In this document: in pieces, positions 1 through 10,995 of the stretch | Position numbering within the stretch: position 1 is the first letter of the stretch | How the letters are laid out: every line of letters begins with the position of its first letter | Source of the DNA: Pelomyxa schiedti | Lineage: Eukaryota; Evosea; Pelobiontida; Pelomyxidae | NCBI GenBank assembly: GCA_020536535.1 | Contig: JAHLWZ010000825.1 | Coordinates: forward strand, 1 to 64,000 | Direction: 5' to 3' | DNA length: 64,000 nucleotides | The notes under the pieces: model-generated | Databases searched by the model: none | What the model was told of the DNA's origin: nothing | The model's input: only the letters and a program-made list of their open reading frames with translations | Made by a program: the position numbers and the translations under genes

Positions 1-88
1 GTTGAGATGGGATGTCAGGGGATACACAACAAATAAAAACAAGGAAAAGAAGAAGAACAGAGACACAGTCAAACAAACCTGGTGTTGA

Positions 89-2635
89 TCCAGGGAAACA
101 GTGAAACCGGTTTTGGAACTTTGTGAGATATTCAGTTGCCAGTCTGGGAGTGCCGTAAGCAGCACACAGATCCTTTACAACGAAGAGACTCACAGATTGT
201 GTACCAATGCGTTCTGCCACGCAGTGTCAGGAGGCCACCCGGAGCTGTGCAAGGTGTTCCTCAATGCAGTGCCGAACAGGGAGGGTTTGCGGCACAACAG
301 AAAAAACTTCAGCACCACTCTTCTCAGGGCTGCATGGCACCACCACTGAGAACTTCATCGCAACCAAGAAAGTTGTACAAGAGCTGTTCGAGTCGGAGCC
401 CTCGCGATGGGGCACTGAACCAGACCCTCCAGAGTTCGTACGACAAGGATGGCCGCAGTTCGGAAAATCGATGGTTCTAAAGGCTGCCTCACTCTCCGCG
501 ATGTGGGGAATCGTGAAAATACTTGTGAGCGCTGATTTCAGCCAAGGTGACGAAGAAGTCCAACGAACCCTCCCCACCATCTTGGGATGCGTTGCAAGGC
601 ACCACACTGATGAAGCAACGGACATGTTCGATGAAATTCTCTTGCTTTGTCAAAGGTTACCATGGAGCACCGACAGGTTGCGCGTCTGGTTGGAAGAAAC
701 CCTTAAATTGGTGTGTGAATCGAAAAATGTTGCCATCTTCCGGTCGTTGGTCAACCACCACCCCGACTTCAAGGCCGCAATCAATGCAACGCTCTTGTCT
801 GATTTGCTTGTCAAAGCATTGACACCACCTCCTGAGCACTTCCACCGCGCCTATGAAGACTTCATCGGGCTCCCAAACAGTGAGTTGTCATCGATTTCAG
901 TTCAGCAGCATTACTTGGTGCCCACACGAAATAAACCACCAGAGACACCACTGGGAGTTGCCGAGGCTTTGCTGCCCTTTCTGAGAGACCAAATCAGAAC
1001 AGGGAAATTCAAGATGAACGCTGCACTGAGGTATCTGATTCAGAAGGGGTGCAGCAGGGATGCACTCGAGTGGTTATCTTTCAACGACCTCTTTTCTAAA
1101 GATGTGGTTCAATACCCCATCCTCCTGTTTGAAGGCATTTTAAGATTGAGGCCTGAATCGACCAAAAAGGGTGGCACGGTTCACTGTCCCATTGGATACA
1201 AAAAGTTGAACAAACACATCTTCACACTACAGGCGGTGTTGACTGCCTTGGCCCAGATGTTCCACGTTCGCGATATGATTTTGGCACTTTACAAAGTTCA
1301 AGACAGCATGTGGCCAGTCACGCTTTACCTGCTGAGTATGATCAGTGACGAACTTGGCGGAGCTATTGCCGAGTATGTGCACAACAAGATTACTGTCAAG
1401 ATGCTTTCTGAGGCGGTGTTTGTCGACTTGAGTGTATCTGGAAAAATGTTCAGCATGGATGGCTCGAGGTGTTTGCCATCCCTTTTTGACTGGCTTGTGA
1501 TGTCATGTATGAACAGCAGTACTTTCCCTAGATTTTTCGGCAGCCTGGTTAATAGCTTCATCTAAAAGAATGTTTACTGGGCTTCCAACGACTTCGTCGG
1601 CGGTATATCTATCAATTCATTAATGAAAGGACGAATGAAGCGAAACATACCCAAACATCTTTTGGGCGGAGGTGTTGATCCTCTGAAACCACTGCGCGTC
1701 TGTTGCGTGAATTTCTACCTCACGCTGGCGAAGAGTTGCTTTCCAAGCACCCTGATCAAGAAGGTGTCGAGGCATTCCACCGTAAAGTTCATCATTACAA
1801 GGGTGTCCCTCAAAGAGAGGAGGGATCACCCAGCACAATGGGCAATGGGCGTGCTGATTACTTGATTCCTCAGATTCAGTGGCCGTTGAATCCGAGCCCC
1901 AGTCACTCCAGCATGATGGCTACACCATCTCCAGCCCCTGTGAAGAAGCAAAGCCGGTACCACAAAAGGAAAAACCAATCACCGGTTCCAGAAGCTGTTC
2001 GTCCAGAGTCACTTCCCCCCTCATCCATCGGCCTTCACCATCATTATGGAGGTACCCACGGTAACGAGAAATCCACCACCACAGCCACAGCTTCCAACAC
2101 AAATCACGTGCACAGCAGTGCGAGAGTAGTTGAAGGACCAAACACGTTCCTTGTACCCCCACTTCCTTTCTTTATCCAACAACCTCAGCCCGCCGCCACC
2201 ACCTCCACAATTGCTACCAACCAACGCGATCGCAGTGATGATCCAATGAAGTACGTGACCGAGGGGATCCCGGCTCAGGCCGTAGAGACCAACACTGACA
2301 GTTCCAACGACACGGACGCCGCAGCACCAACAGGCCCCCACCCAAAGTCCCCAGGACACACACAACCACCACCAACCCAAAGATGGGTACCCCACCTCCA
2401 CCTCAAGGTTCCCGAACATAACAAACAGGCTTCTGTCACCGCGAAAAAAAAAGTTTCCATGTTTTGTGGTTGGCTGGGGTGTATTTCAATTACTTTACTG
2501 GGGAAGGTGATGCGGCACTGTACTGAAGGTGGGAAGACAGGAGGTAATCATCCCCTCCCCTCCCCAATCTCCTCTCTTCCAGGTTATTCTGACCCGCACC
2601 AGCTGAGGATCACGTTCGAATCACGGTCCTTTTGA
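89..2635 (+). pseudogene. Disrupted ankyrin-repeat-like gene
   Basis: Ankyrin-like helices (AVSGGHPELCKVFLNAV, STTLLRAA, VLKAASLSAMWGIVKILVS) read in one frame to 346 and then continue one base later from 348. No intron fits, so there is a +1 shift exactly at a TGA (347-349). The second frame is open to a TAA at 1563-1565, but sensible protein continues past it. Either the stop is real or 1548-1568 is a 21-nt GT-AG intron. A further -1 shift is needed near 1697 to reach the Pro/Ser/Thr/His-rich tail ending at 2635. No ATG opens the first frame, so the 5' end may lie outside the window. I favour a decaying ankyrin-family gene. Sequencing indels or programmed frameshifting remain possible. The function is unknown beyond likely protein binding. 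Confidence 0.5.
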
Positions 2636-3083
2636 GCGCAAAGGAATTATGGGAGAACCAGGCAGGGGAAAAATATCCGTGACTGTATCTGACCCTCGGC
2701 TGGTGCTGTAGTGGAAGCGCAAGTGAATGTCAACGATGTGGTTGGCACCTGAAACCACAAGAAAAGAACTCCAACACAGCCCATCAATATCATCCACGGC
2801 GCCTTCATCGGACAAAAAAAAACTAAAAAATAGTGAACTACTATGAAACTTCCCACAATTTTCTTTGCCCCGATCAAGCAATGGGGCTCTTTGGAGATGG
2901 CTGTGGGAGGATCTTGTCTCTGAGTGATGATTACCTTTTGGGAAACTTTGCGATAAAGCAATGAGCTCAACATGAGGTTAGTCCTGACTTGTTTTTTTTT
3001 ATTCGTGAACCAAACAAAGCCGACACAAAATACAGGTATTTGTTAATTTTAAAAGCAAAAAAAGCTATGAGTCTCTACTATTA
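2636..3083. other. Intergenic stretch with stray exon copy
   Basis: No intact gene is visible here. The interval holds the 102-bp copy of a secretory first exon described separately, with A-rich and T-rich runs on either side. It separates the disrupted ankyrin gene (plus strand) from the end of the Ser-rich surface protein gene (minus strand). Confidence 0.5.
2721..2822 (-). repeat. Solitary copy of a secretory first exon
   Basis: About 102 bp match 48506-48607 with four substitutions. On the minus strand both copies encode an ATG (2808 here) followed by about 29 residues with a strong hydrophobic core (MILMGCVGVLFLWF), which looks like a signal peptide or anchor. Three of the four differences are synonymous in this frame and one changes Pro to Gln. 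At 48506 the segment starts a methyltransferase gene. Here no homologous downstream exons can be recognised, so this looks like an orphan duplicate or gene remnant. Confidence 0.6.
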
Positions 3084-4883
3084 TTACCAAAGTGAAATGA
3101 GAAGTATCAGAACCACCAGGCCTATTGTCGATTGTAGTCGGTGACCAATACTAAGGGGTTGAGTACTAGAATGATGTAATGAAGAAGACCAGGATGACGA
3201 GGACTCTGAAGAAGAGGAGGATTGAGAGGAGGAAGAGGACTCGGAAGACGACTCGGAGGAAGACGAAGATTGGGAGGAAGATGAGGACTCTGAAGAAGAG
3301 GAGGATTGAGATGATGAAGATGAGGAGAGGGAAGATGAGGAAAGGGAGACTGAGGAGACGGAAAACGAGGATGAAGACTGTGAGGAGGATTGGGAGGAAG
3401 ATGAAGATTGCGAGGAGGATTGGGAGGAAGACGAAGATTGCGAGGAAGATTGTGAGGATGAGGAAGATTCTGAAGAGGACTCAGAAGAGGAAGAGTATGA
3501 AGGATCAGAAGCCCGGTGAATATCAGTGACTTCAAGTGAGTCAGTATCAGTGTAGCAAGTCACATCGCCTTGGTATAAAATACTGTCAGTATCCTCAACG
3601 GTGAAGTCCATTTGTTCGATGGTGTCATTTGGGGCAGTTGTGTAAACAGTATATTGGAACAGGGTATCGCAACATGCTAACGCCTGATAACTGTACGAAT
3701 TTACTTTAATATATTCGACAGGTACACTCAAACTAGTAGCTATATCATTGGCAAATTTAGGTACAGTATCCACTGTTGGGGCACCTTGTTTTGGTAAGGT
3801 ACGAGAAAAGCGAGAAGTTGTGAAAGAATCATACTAGGAAGCTTTAAGGTAAGCTCAAAGCCTACCCAATCAGCTGGAGGAATAACAGCAGCTTCAGTGA
3901 AAGACAGTCCTTCCATATCAGTTGACGGAACGGTCAATATATAAGTCTTCTGTCCAGTGAAGGGATTAAACTCATAAAGTTCGGCTGGACCACCAGCAAC
4001 ACAAGAGGAGCAAGATGCAATCACATATCTAGGCATAAGGTTTCACGAAATGAAGGAAGGTGCACAGTTGTACATTTTTGCGGTCTTCGGGTCCCAAGCC
4101 ATTGTCTTAGGAGCTCCTGAACTAAAGGGTGACGTGAGGTTGTTTTTTACTGTGCACGTGTCGGGATCAATAGTAACAGAGTACGTGCTACGGAAAGACC
4201 ACAACAGGTGCGGCCCAGCGGGGGGATAATTGCACACCGTAGCCGGAACTGAAACGGCTTTCTCACACTGCTTGAAAATGGTACCGTTGTTGAGCGCTAC
4301 ATTAAACATCTCCACATCTGGAGCCTCTTTGTCGGTCCACAGGAACTTGATTCTTGATTCGGACCAGCTCCAGGTGAAATATCCTCCAATAGTATCATAG
4401 TTGGAGCAGTATCCCATTACGCCAACTTTGTGGATGGCGCACGTCGTTACATCAAGAGTGTACAGTGTAACAGTATACTCGCTGTCAAGTAACCCAGAAT
4501 AAAATTCGACTGCATAGTACCTGGAAAAGAATTGGGTGAGTCTTACGCGGAATAATATGAAACAAATGAGAAACTACGTACTTGGCCCCCACGGGATCAT
4601 ATGCTGCCGAGAAGAAGCTGTAATCAGAGTTGTAGCTGCAAATTTGCTGGTAGGTGTTGCCTTTAGCAGGATCGAGAGTGATTCGTGATAACCTTGTGGA
4701 AAGTAAGGCAACTCATGACTGCGGAACCAAAAAAAAAAAAGATAAAGATAGAGAGGCAAAGAGGGAAAAAAATTACTTGTAGTGCTCAAAGTCATACACG
4801 TAGGCCGTCGACGACGCATCGACGACCACGACCGCAAAATACACCAAGAGAAAAACCAGTAGCACGACACCAACCGCCTGCAT
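3084..4883 (-). CDS. Secreted Ser-rich, probably GPI-anchored surface protein
   Basis: The gene starts at the ATG at 4883 with a signal peptide (QAVGVVLLVFLLVYFAVVVV). A globular ectodomain rich in Tyr, Cys and Asn-x-Ser/Thr follows. The C-terminus is a long Ser stalk with Glu and Gln interspersed, then a short hydrophobic tail (STIGLVVLILLISLW) typical of a GPI-anchor signal. The exons I can join are 4883 to about 4779, 4692 to about 4583, about 4521 to 3828 and 3782 to 3084. The last intron gives the join LPSAPTVDTVPK. An in-frame TGA at 4043-4045 is removed if an 18-nt GT-AG intron (GTGAAACCTTATGCCTAG) is spliced. I recognise no domain family. It is likely a cell-surface or extracellular-coat protein. 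Confidence 0.65.
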
Positions 4884-5171
4884 TTTTTCTTGTTTTTGTT
4901 GTGTGCTTGTTCGGAGATCGGAATTTTTTTCCAGGGAGTTATGCACCAGTTTTTGCGATCAGGTATGTTGATTTCCTCGGTGCGATACTGCTAATGGACA
5001 GTACATGTGTCCCTTTCCCATACTAGGAGAGCCTGGAGAGGCTAAATGTACTTCTGGAAGCTCACAAGGTACCTTCTCCAACAGGGGATCGATCACACCG
5101 AGATCTCAGTGTCGGTCAGTGCATCCGCGACATTGTCCCGTAGTGCCATGCACTTTTTAGGTTGCTAAACT
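4884..5171. other. Intergenic stretch, nothing recognised
   Basis: This short gap lies between the 5' end of the Ser-rich surface protein gene and the 3' end of the next minus-strand gene. I see no conserved coding frame or RNA gene. It presumably carries the promoter of the surface protein gene. Confidence 0.3.
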
Positions 5172-5794
5172 TCATGACAGAGAGGCCCACTGCTGATTGC
5201 GGGGGTAAGTGGAAATGGGAAATTTACGAAAGCCCCAACTGTTTTCATCATACAGCCTGAATGTAATCACACGCTGTGTCTCGGCACTGATCGAGCGAAG
5301 TGAACCCATCCCCATGGAAACGTTGTAAACACCTTCGCAATAGTGGTCTGAATCTTGTCATGTCGTTAGTTAAACTAAATATCGTTGTGGTACCATTCTT
5401 TCGACCAGAAATAACATGAATGCCACCGTGTCGCCTTTCAATCTGCCATCACTTATTTCAGTTTCTTGGGGTTTCACCATACATTGAATGAGAGGTATTG
5501 CTTCACTGGGGCAAGGTCTTTATGTCGACTCCAAAAAAGTGTGCTGAAGTGTGGAAAGTGAGATCTCCTCAAAAACTGTTCTGTTGGTGGTTACCTTGTG
5601 TTGTCGTCGTGCGCCATTACTTCTACCCTGAAATACTTGTCTGTTGGAAAAGAAACTGAGGTCTGAATCTCGCACCTGAGTGTGTCAGTCGTCGATGGCT
5701 GTGTAGCTTGGAACGTTCCATCAAAAGATCTTGTTTTCATTTCTCTCTTCCATTCCCCCAACAAGAACGTAGTAAGATCTTCTGTGACTTGCAT
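5172..5794 (-). CDS. Small protein of unknown function
   Basis: I join four exons. The first (ATG at 5794) reads TEDLTTFLLGEWKREMKTRS and is rich in charged beta-type sequence. It is followed by exons reading STLFWSRHKDLAPVKQYLSFN and IERRHGGIHVISGRKND. The last reads YCEGVYNVSMGMGSLRSIS to a TGA at 5172. Introns are about 40-50 nt. The one before the last exon has a clear branch site (TTTAACTAAC). The product is about 160 residues, has no signal peptide or membrane span, and has a lipocalin-like feel (an N-terminal GEW near a Phe-Asp-Gly). I do not recognise the family, so no function is assigned. Confidence 0.5.
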
Positions 5795-6003
5795 GTATGT
5801 TTTCTTTATTTGACAGAATTACACTGAAAATAAAAACGCAATTACTCAGGGCTGTTACACCCCCCGTTTAATGGAAGTGAGAAAAAACAAAAACGCAGAC
5901 TAGAGAGAGGCCAGAAAACAACGTGTAATCATCTTCTAAAAAAAAAGATCTTCCTATGATGACAAATTTTAATACACTTGTGGTGATACAATAATTGAAG
6001 GCC

Positions 6004-7269
6004 TCAGTTGTTGATGGTCCTCTTGGCAATGGGCACTTTTTCATAGTTCCCATGAGAACCCCCCAGGTCAGAAACTGTGTAAAGCCAGTTGACATATGAG
6101 ACAAGCTGTTCCTCTGCCTTCATTGAGGCGTTGGCTAGGAACACTGATGTGTGGTTGGGTAAGATGGCACAGTGAGTATGAAGTATAAGGAAGAAGAGAA
6201 AGAGACACACGTTGGAGCATGGATGAGACCAGTTCGGGGAGGACAAATGCGAATGTGGCAAATATTACGAGTCTCATGCCTTGGTCGAATATCGACCAAC
6301 AGAAGAACATAATGGACCGAAGCGCAAAGCAAGTGGTGAACGTCAGTGTGCAAAAGAGAAGCTTTCTCAGGTCAGTATGATTTCAGGTGCCACTTAGGAC
6401 ATCATTTCCCATTTATTGATTAAATGTGGGTTGAGGGAAACCTTTTTCCATGAAGATGTACTCGATGTCACCCTTTCATGGGGTAGCTTTTTCTTATCGG
6501 CAGAAACTAGCCGCAGTCCATATACAGTGAAAGCAACTGAAACTGATATGCACACAAAAGATTCTTCATAGGCAATAAGGAAAATAGGTACATAGGATAA
6601 TTTCAACCGAAGTATAAGTTGATGGAATAGTAAATGGAGTCAGATACATCAGAATCCTACAGTTGATCGAGAAACGAAAATTAAATAACAAGAATACCTC
6701 CATAAAGACACAAAGTAAGGTTATAATTAAGACACAAGTGTATAATAGTGCGTTTAGTGCAATAAACGCCCACTTCAATGTTGGAAGAAAGCCAGTGGCA
6801 GAGACATAGCTTTTGTGTGTCATCTCCGCCCTTAGATGTTATTAGATGTTGCTTATGATTGATGGTCAGTGTACCAAAAAAATAATACAACTGTATAGCT
6901 TGTGAAGAAAAGGGAGCTCCCTATTCGTTCAACAACGAAGGTAAGGTCATCAAAATAGTCTTGCTGCTCTTCGACATTGCAAAAAAGCATATAAATTGCA
7001 CACCACAGAATGCGTGCTGTAACAGAATAAAAGCGTGGTCATTTATTTAGGAATGCTAGCAAATTTAAAAGGGTGATCGTAAAAATCTAGGAGAATATAG
7101 TCTCAAAGGGGAATATACACAATAAGAAAGCGCACAGGGATACATAAAACACGCTCACTTTGGATCTTGGGAGGTACTGAGCCCCACCACCCTCCATGCT
7201 ACGTTTGCCTCTACACACCTTGACTATAGACACTACGCACACAACTTCTGCAACAGCATACAATGCCAT
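6004..7269 (-). CDS. TOM1/TOM3-like (THH1) seven-helix membrane protein
   Basis: Six exons join cleanly. They give helices LYAVAEVVCVVSIVKV, VFYVSLCAFLLSRILWCAIY, LFFTSYTVVLFFWAE, LKWAFIALNALLYTCVLIIT, FVCISVSVAFTVYGLRLVS, LLFCTLTFTTCFALRSIMFF and LVIFATFAFVLPELVSSML. The order and loop character resemble the THH1/TOM1/TOM3 domain, a GPCR-like seven-helix fold of plant and amoebozoan membrane proteins. The tail ends KVPIAKRTINN with the TGA at 6004. Introns run from 44 to 65 nt, all GT-AG. It is presumably an endomembrane or plasma-membrane protein. The family assignment rests on topology and loop features, not on an alignment. Confidence 0.6.
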
Positions 7270-7336
7270 TACCTTGATAATTAGAGATAAAAAAAAACCC
7301 CGTCAGTGTTATTAGTTAATGGCTACGATCTTGCAC

Positions 7337-7372
7337 ACACCACGGAGCCGTAGATATTTTTCCCCGTGGTGT
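7337..7372. other. Inverted repeat (possible hairpin)
   Basis: ACACCACGG and CCGTGGTGT face each other across about 17 nt in the 270-bp gap between two minus-strand genes. This could form a stem of nine pairs near the 3' side of the VWA protein gene. It might act in 3' end formation or be chance; nothing else in the gap is recognisable. Confidence 0.3.
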
Positions 7373-7539
7373 CCATCCCCTTTGTTCGTTATTTTTTGCC
7401 CAAAAGCTCAACGAGATTTTGATGTGTCACAAAAAAACAAAACGAATCTGCCATCGGTTTTTTTTCTTCTAAGCGAAAACTTGGTTGTTGCATGACAAAC
7501 AAGTGCTGAATTGGGGGTCTCATAAGAGTTCAATGCCAA

Positions 7540-9095
7540 TCAATAGCCTGAGGCCTCAGAGGTTGTGGTTGTTGTTGAGGGAGTTGGGGGTTCAGCTGGG
7601 GGTGTTGTTGTTTCCGTTTTGGGAAGCTTGAACGGCAACATAGAATTCTTGACCATGGCAATTCTTTCCTCAGTTTGGCCACGTTCTCGCATGTGCTGGA
7701 TATAGGTCTCCATATCAGGGCACGTGCCTCCTACAAGTGCAATGATTCCAAGAAGAACGTCCGCAACCTGTTTTTTAGGGTTATTTCGGGTTTTTGTTTT
7801 GATTGTTTGGGAGTGGCTGTTGAACAGTGGGTGTTGAAGTGGATAGATAGTAGAGTAAAGGATTGGTGATACCATCTTTGGTTCATTTTCCATAAGGATG
7901 ACGTGACCTTCACCAATGAGGTGAGTCCACTGCTCTGTCACTTGCCTGGTGAATTCTGCACCAAATGGGCTGCCATCGCTGTGTTGGAGTAAAAATTACA
8001 AGCTTTATACTAGTGAGTCTTACACATAAGGCTTTTGCAGGAAATATACATCTGCCTTCCGGCATAGATCCTAATTAAAATGACAAAGTAAGTGAACTTC
8101 TATGGCTTTGCAAATTCAAACTGCGAAAACGTTTTCAGTCTTCACATCTTCAAAGTCTACACCAAAGTAATCGCGAATATGTACAGCTGAAACCTGGCAA
8201 AATATTCTTAGTGAATACGCCGATAACGAATGTATCAAACTTTGTCGTAGCACAGTTCATCCCCAGTGAAGAAGATAAGGGGACGTCGAGCTCCGGGCGC
8301 TGTGACTTTGCACAGCCGAGCAAAGTACCATGCAGCAAGTTCATAGGACTCGTGGTAGTTACCACCACCATTTCCCTCAAGATACAACTGGAAAGCAGGT
8401 CAGTTTTTTTGCGAAAAAAAAAGGGGGAGGGCACCTTTGTAACTAAAGAGTCCAGGTCTTGACCTTGGGCAAAATCTGTTGCCTGGAATGGTGCTCGGTC
8501 AGCAAAAGCATCTCCAACAGCACAGAAGGAAATTGCAGGATCAGCCAAGTAATTTGAGGTCATAATTTGTCCATAGAACATGGGCAACTGAAATTGTTAT
8601 TTATGTAAATGCACATGTAATGAATTGCAATGATACCTTATCATACATGACCTGGAAGGGAAAAGTAAATGTAAGTTGAAACCAGTGACAAAAACGGAAG
8701 GAAAAACCTTAGCAAATTTCCCCATGCTGCCGGTTACATCTAAATGCCAAATTTAAGATTTTAGGGGAAAAGGGTATGAGGCAGATAAATACCCAAACAA
8801 ACAATAAGAGGGTTTCTATGGGTGCAATTCAACCTTTTGGACATAGGGTCGACCTATTATCGAATCTAAAAAAAAAAAAAACAAAAAAAGAAAAGAACCA
8901 CAAAGGTAAAATCAAACCCACTTGAGCAGCCATTCTCTTCTCCCTGACAGACCCATCAGCAGACGTGAAATTTGTGATTCCCAGAGATAGTGCGTGCTGC
9001 CTAAACAGCTGGTCTGCAGTTGCTGAATTTGTCTGCGTCGCAGTCGTGCTCACAACTTCACGCTCCTCTTCACCCCCATAATACCCTCCTCCCAT
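7540..9095 (-). CDS. VWA-domain protein with Pro/Thr-rich tail
   Basis: The start is the ATG at 9095 (GGGYYGGEEER). After a first exon ending near REKRMAAQ, the reading passes into a von Willebrand A fold: the metal-site motif DVTGSMG, then a 15-nt microexon (8637-8651, VMYDK), then LPMFYGQIMTSNYLADPAIS. Further VWA-like exons follow: GNGGGNYHESYELAAWYFAR, RRPLIFFTGDELCYDKV, TEQWTHLIGEGHVILMENEP and VADVLLGIIALVGGTCPD. The C-terminus is a Thr/Pro tail ending EASGY. The metal-site motif is D-x-T-x-S. Such intracellular VWA proteins occur widely in amoebae, but their partners are unknown. It has no signal peptide. A second, unrelated VWA gene lies at 25104-26516. Confidence 0.65.
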
Positions 9096-9408
9096 CTCTT
9101 ATGTTCTCTCTATTAACGTGTTGGTTGCTGTAGAATGTTGGTTTGTTGGTTGACAACGACGATTCGTTTTCGCCTCCCAACTTTCTGGACTTTTTCGCTG
9201 TTCTGCTTCTTTGATTAATTAACGGTACTGCTATCGTGGTTCCCTGCTTGACTTTGGGATTGTTTAACCCAAGGTGTCAATACTGTTATGAAGCTACTGA
9301 TTTATTTCGTTTCTCCATGTACTGAAAGAGGGACCATTTAACTAAAAAACCAAAAAAAAGTGTTCTTACTGTACACAAATAGGCTTTGTACTAGGTTTGT
9401 GGCAGTGA
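9096..9408. other. Intergenic stretch, nothing recognised
   Basis: About 310 bp lie upstream of the VWA gene and downstream of the multi-pass membrane protein gene, both on the minus strand. It is AT-rich, with no coding signal in any frame that I can support. It should contain the promoter of the VWA gene. Confidence 0.3.
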
Positions 9409-10691
9409 CTAGGCATTTGGGTTGGAAGATAAAACAGGGACCTTTTTGCCGTTTATGTCAACTACGGCTATTGTTTGATCCTTTATCTCATCTTTCTTTG
9501 ACTGTGCAAATAGCCAATAGAAGAGCCACAGTGAAACAACTATGCATAACCAAAACACTTCCACACCGCCTTTTTGTGTTGAATTATTAGACACTGTGAA
9601 GTACAGGAGTGTACACTTACTGATGAATTTCGTTATATTACTGCATATCCAGTTCCCAAATCCAATCCACGCAACAAAGCCGAAAATTGTGCAACCCAGA
9701 GTGAGCTTAATTCTTGGTAAGTGGCGAATATCCGTCAAGAATGAGACTCACCAACAATATTAGGAGGGATTTGACGGCAAATCTCGTACAAATCCGGATT
9801 ATTTGTAGTGTGGAATATAAAACCAGGCTGGCGGCAATGGAAGCGGCCCACATTATTTCAATTGCGAGGTAGAGTTTCAGCACCATAAAAATAACTAGTA
9901 CAGCACTTGCGGTACACAGGGTAATGATGAAAATCTGTTATTATTACAGTTAGGGTAGAAGAGACGAAACTACGGAGTTACCAACATCCTGGCAAATTCT
10001 CTAATAAATCCGAACTCAGACAACCCTGCAAGTATTATCCCTAGGGCCATGCACACACCAATCGCTACATCCACAAATACCCAAATCTACCGTATATTTA
10101 AAAAGGGGCCTGTAAATTACTTGGGCTTACCCTTCCCGAAGTATCATTCTTGGTGAAGAAGCATGTATCAAGAATTGTTACAATATTGAGAAGTCCAAAG
10201 AGGAAGAAGACACATGCGTACTCAAACCTTTTTTGATCGTCACTTTGATAACTTCCAGTTGGAAAAGTGCTTACTTTCCGCGTGCAGAATTGTGGTTTCC
10301 TCCATATACGGATATAGATAGTTGAGCCGCCACAATAAATCCCAGTCCACATAATACTAGTAGAATCGGTCTGCTGATCATATCCAGACTAAACCATAGA
10401 CACAAGCGCAAAAAAACAAGTCAGTCACAAATCACAATCAAGAGCAAAAGCATACAACGGTATCGGTGCCAGACAATCTTTCGGCAATTCCTCGTCATAC
10501 ACTAATCGGCAAACCTAAAAAAAAAAAAAAAACCCAAAGTCAGATGAAACGGAACAAACATGACCCAAAGCTCTCAAAACGAATACCTGCACGGGAGCCT
10601 TGGCACACAACCAGGACACATTGAGGTCCCAAAAAGCATCTGACACAAAAGATCCACTCGATTGTGTATTTAAGAGCACTGACGATGCCAT
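9409..10691 (-). CDS. Multi-pass membrane protein, unknown family
   Basis: The likely start is the ATG at 10691 (ASSVLLNTQSSGSFVSDAFW). The spans I can read in order are ISRPILLVLCGLGFIVAAQL, FEYACVFFLFGLLNIVTILD, VFVDVAIGVCMALGIILAGL, IFIITLCTASAVLVIFMVLK, LTLGCTIFGFVAWIGFGNWI and VFWLCIVVSLWLFYWLFAQS. A short hydrophilic C-terminus (KKDEIKDQTIAVVDINGKKV) ends at 9409. It is split by at least four introns. I do not recognise a transporter or receptor signature. The number of spans (about six) and the small loops suggest an integral membrane protein of the cell surface or endomembranes. Confidence 0.55.
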
Positions 10692-10995
10692 TACGAGTTC
10701 GTCGTTGGTTTTTGGTTTTTTTTTGTTGTGTGGGCCTGGGCAGTCAGCACCACCTTTTTTTTTTTGTTTGTTTGTTTCCAAGCCTTTCCTTTTCTCTTCC
10801 CTAAAACGCCGGTTTATTGGAGCGGGACAAAAAGCGTGGAAGCGAAATATTTCGGCGGTTTTTTTTTTTCCCATGCGAAATCAGTTCCCCTAAAACAGGT
10901 TACGGCCGTTCACTTCCTGATCTTGATTTTTTGTACAAAAAAAACATTGTTAGAATCACAAAAAGTACAAGTGGTGGAGCTGCCAGCAAAGAGGA
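10692..10995. other. Intergenic stretch, homopolymer-rich
   Basis: The interval contains several runs of 9-10 T and nothing that reads as protein on either strand with a usable start. It separates two minus-strand genes. Confidence 0.3.

Noticed and set aside
3179-3529. A Lys/Arg-rich plus-strand ORF
   Set aside because: It is the complement of the Ser-stalk codons of the surface protein. The composition is explained by the antisense of TCC/TCT repeats.
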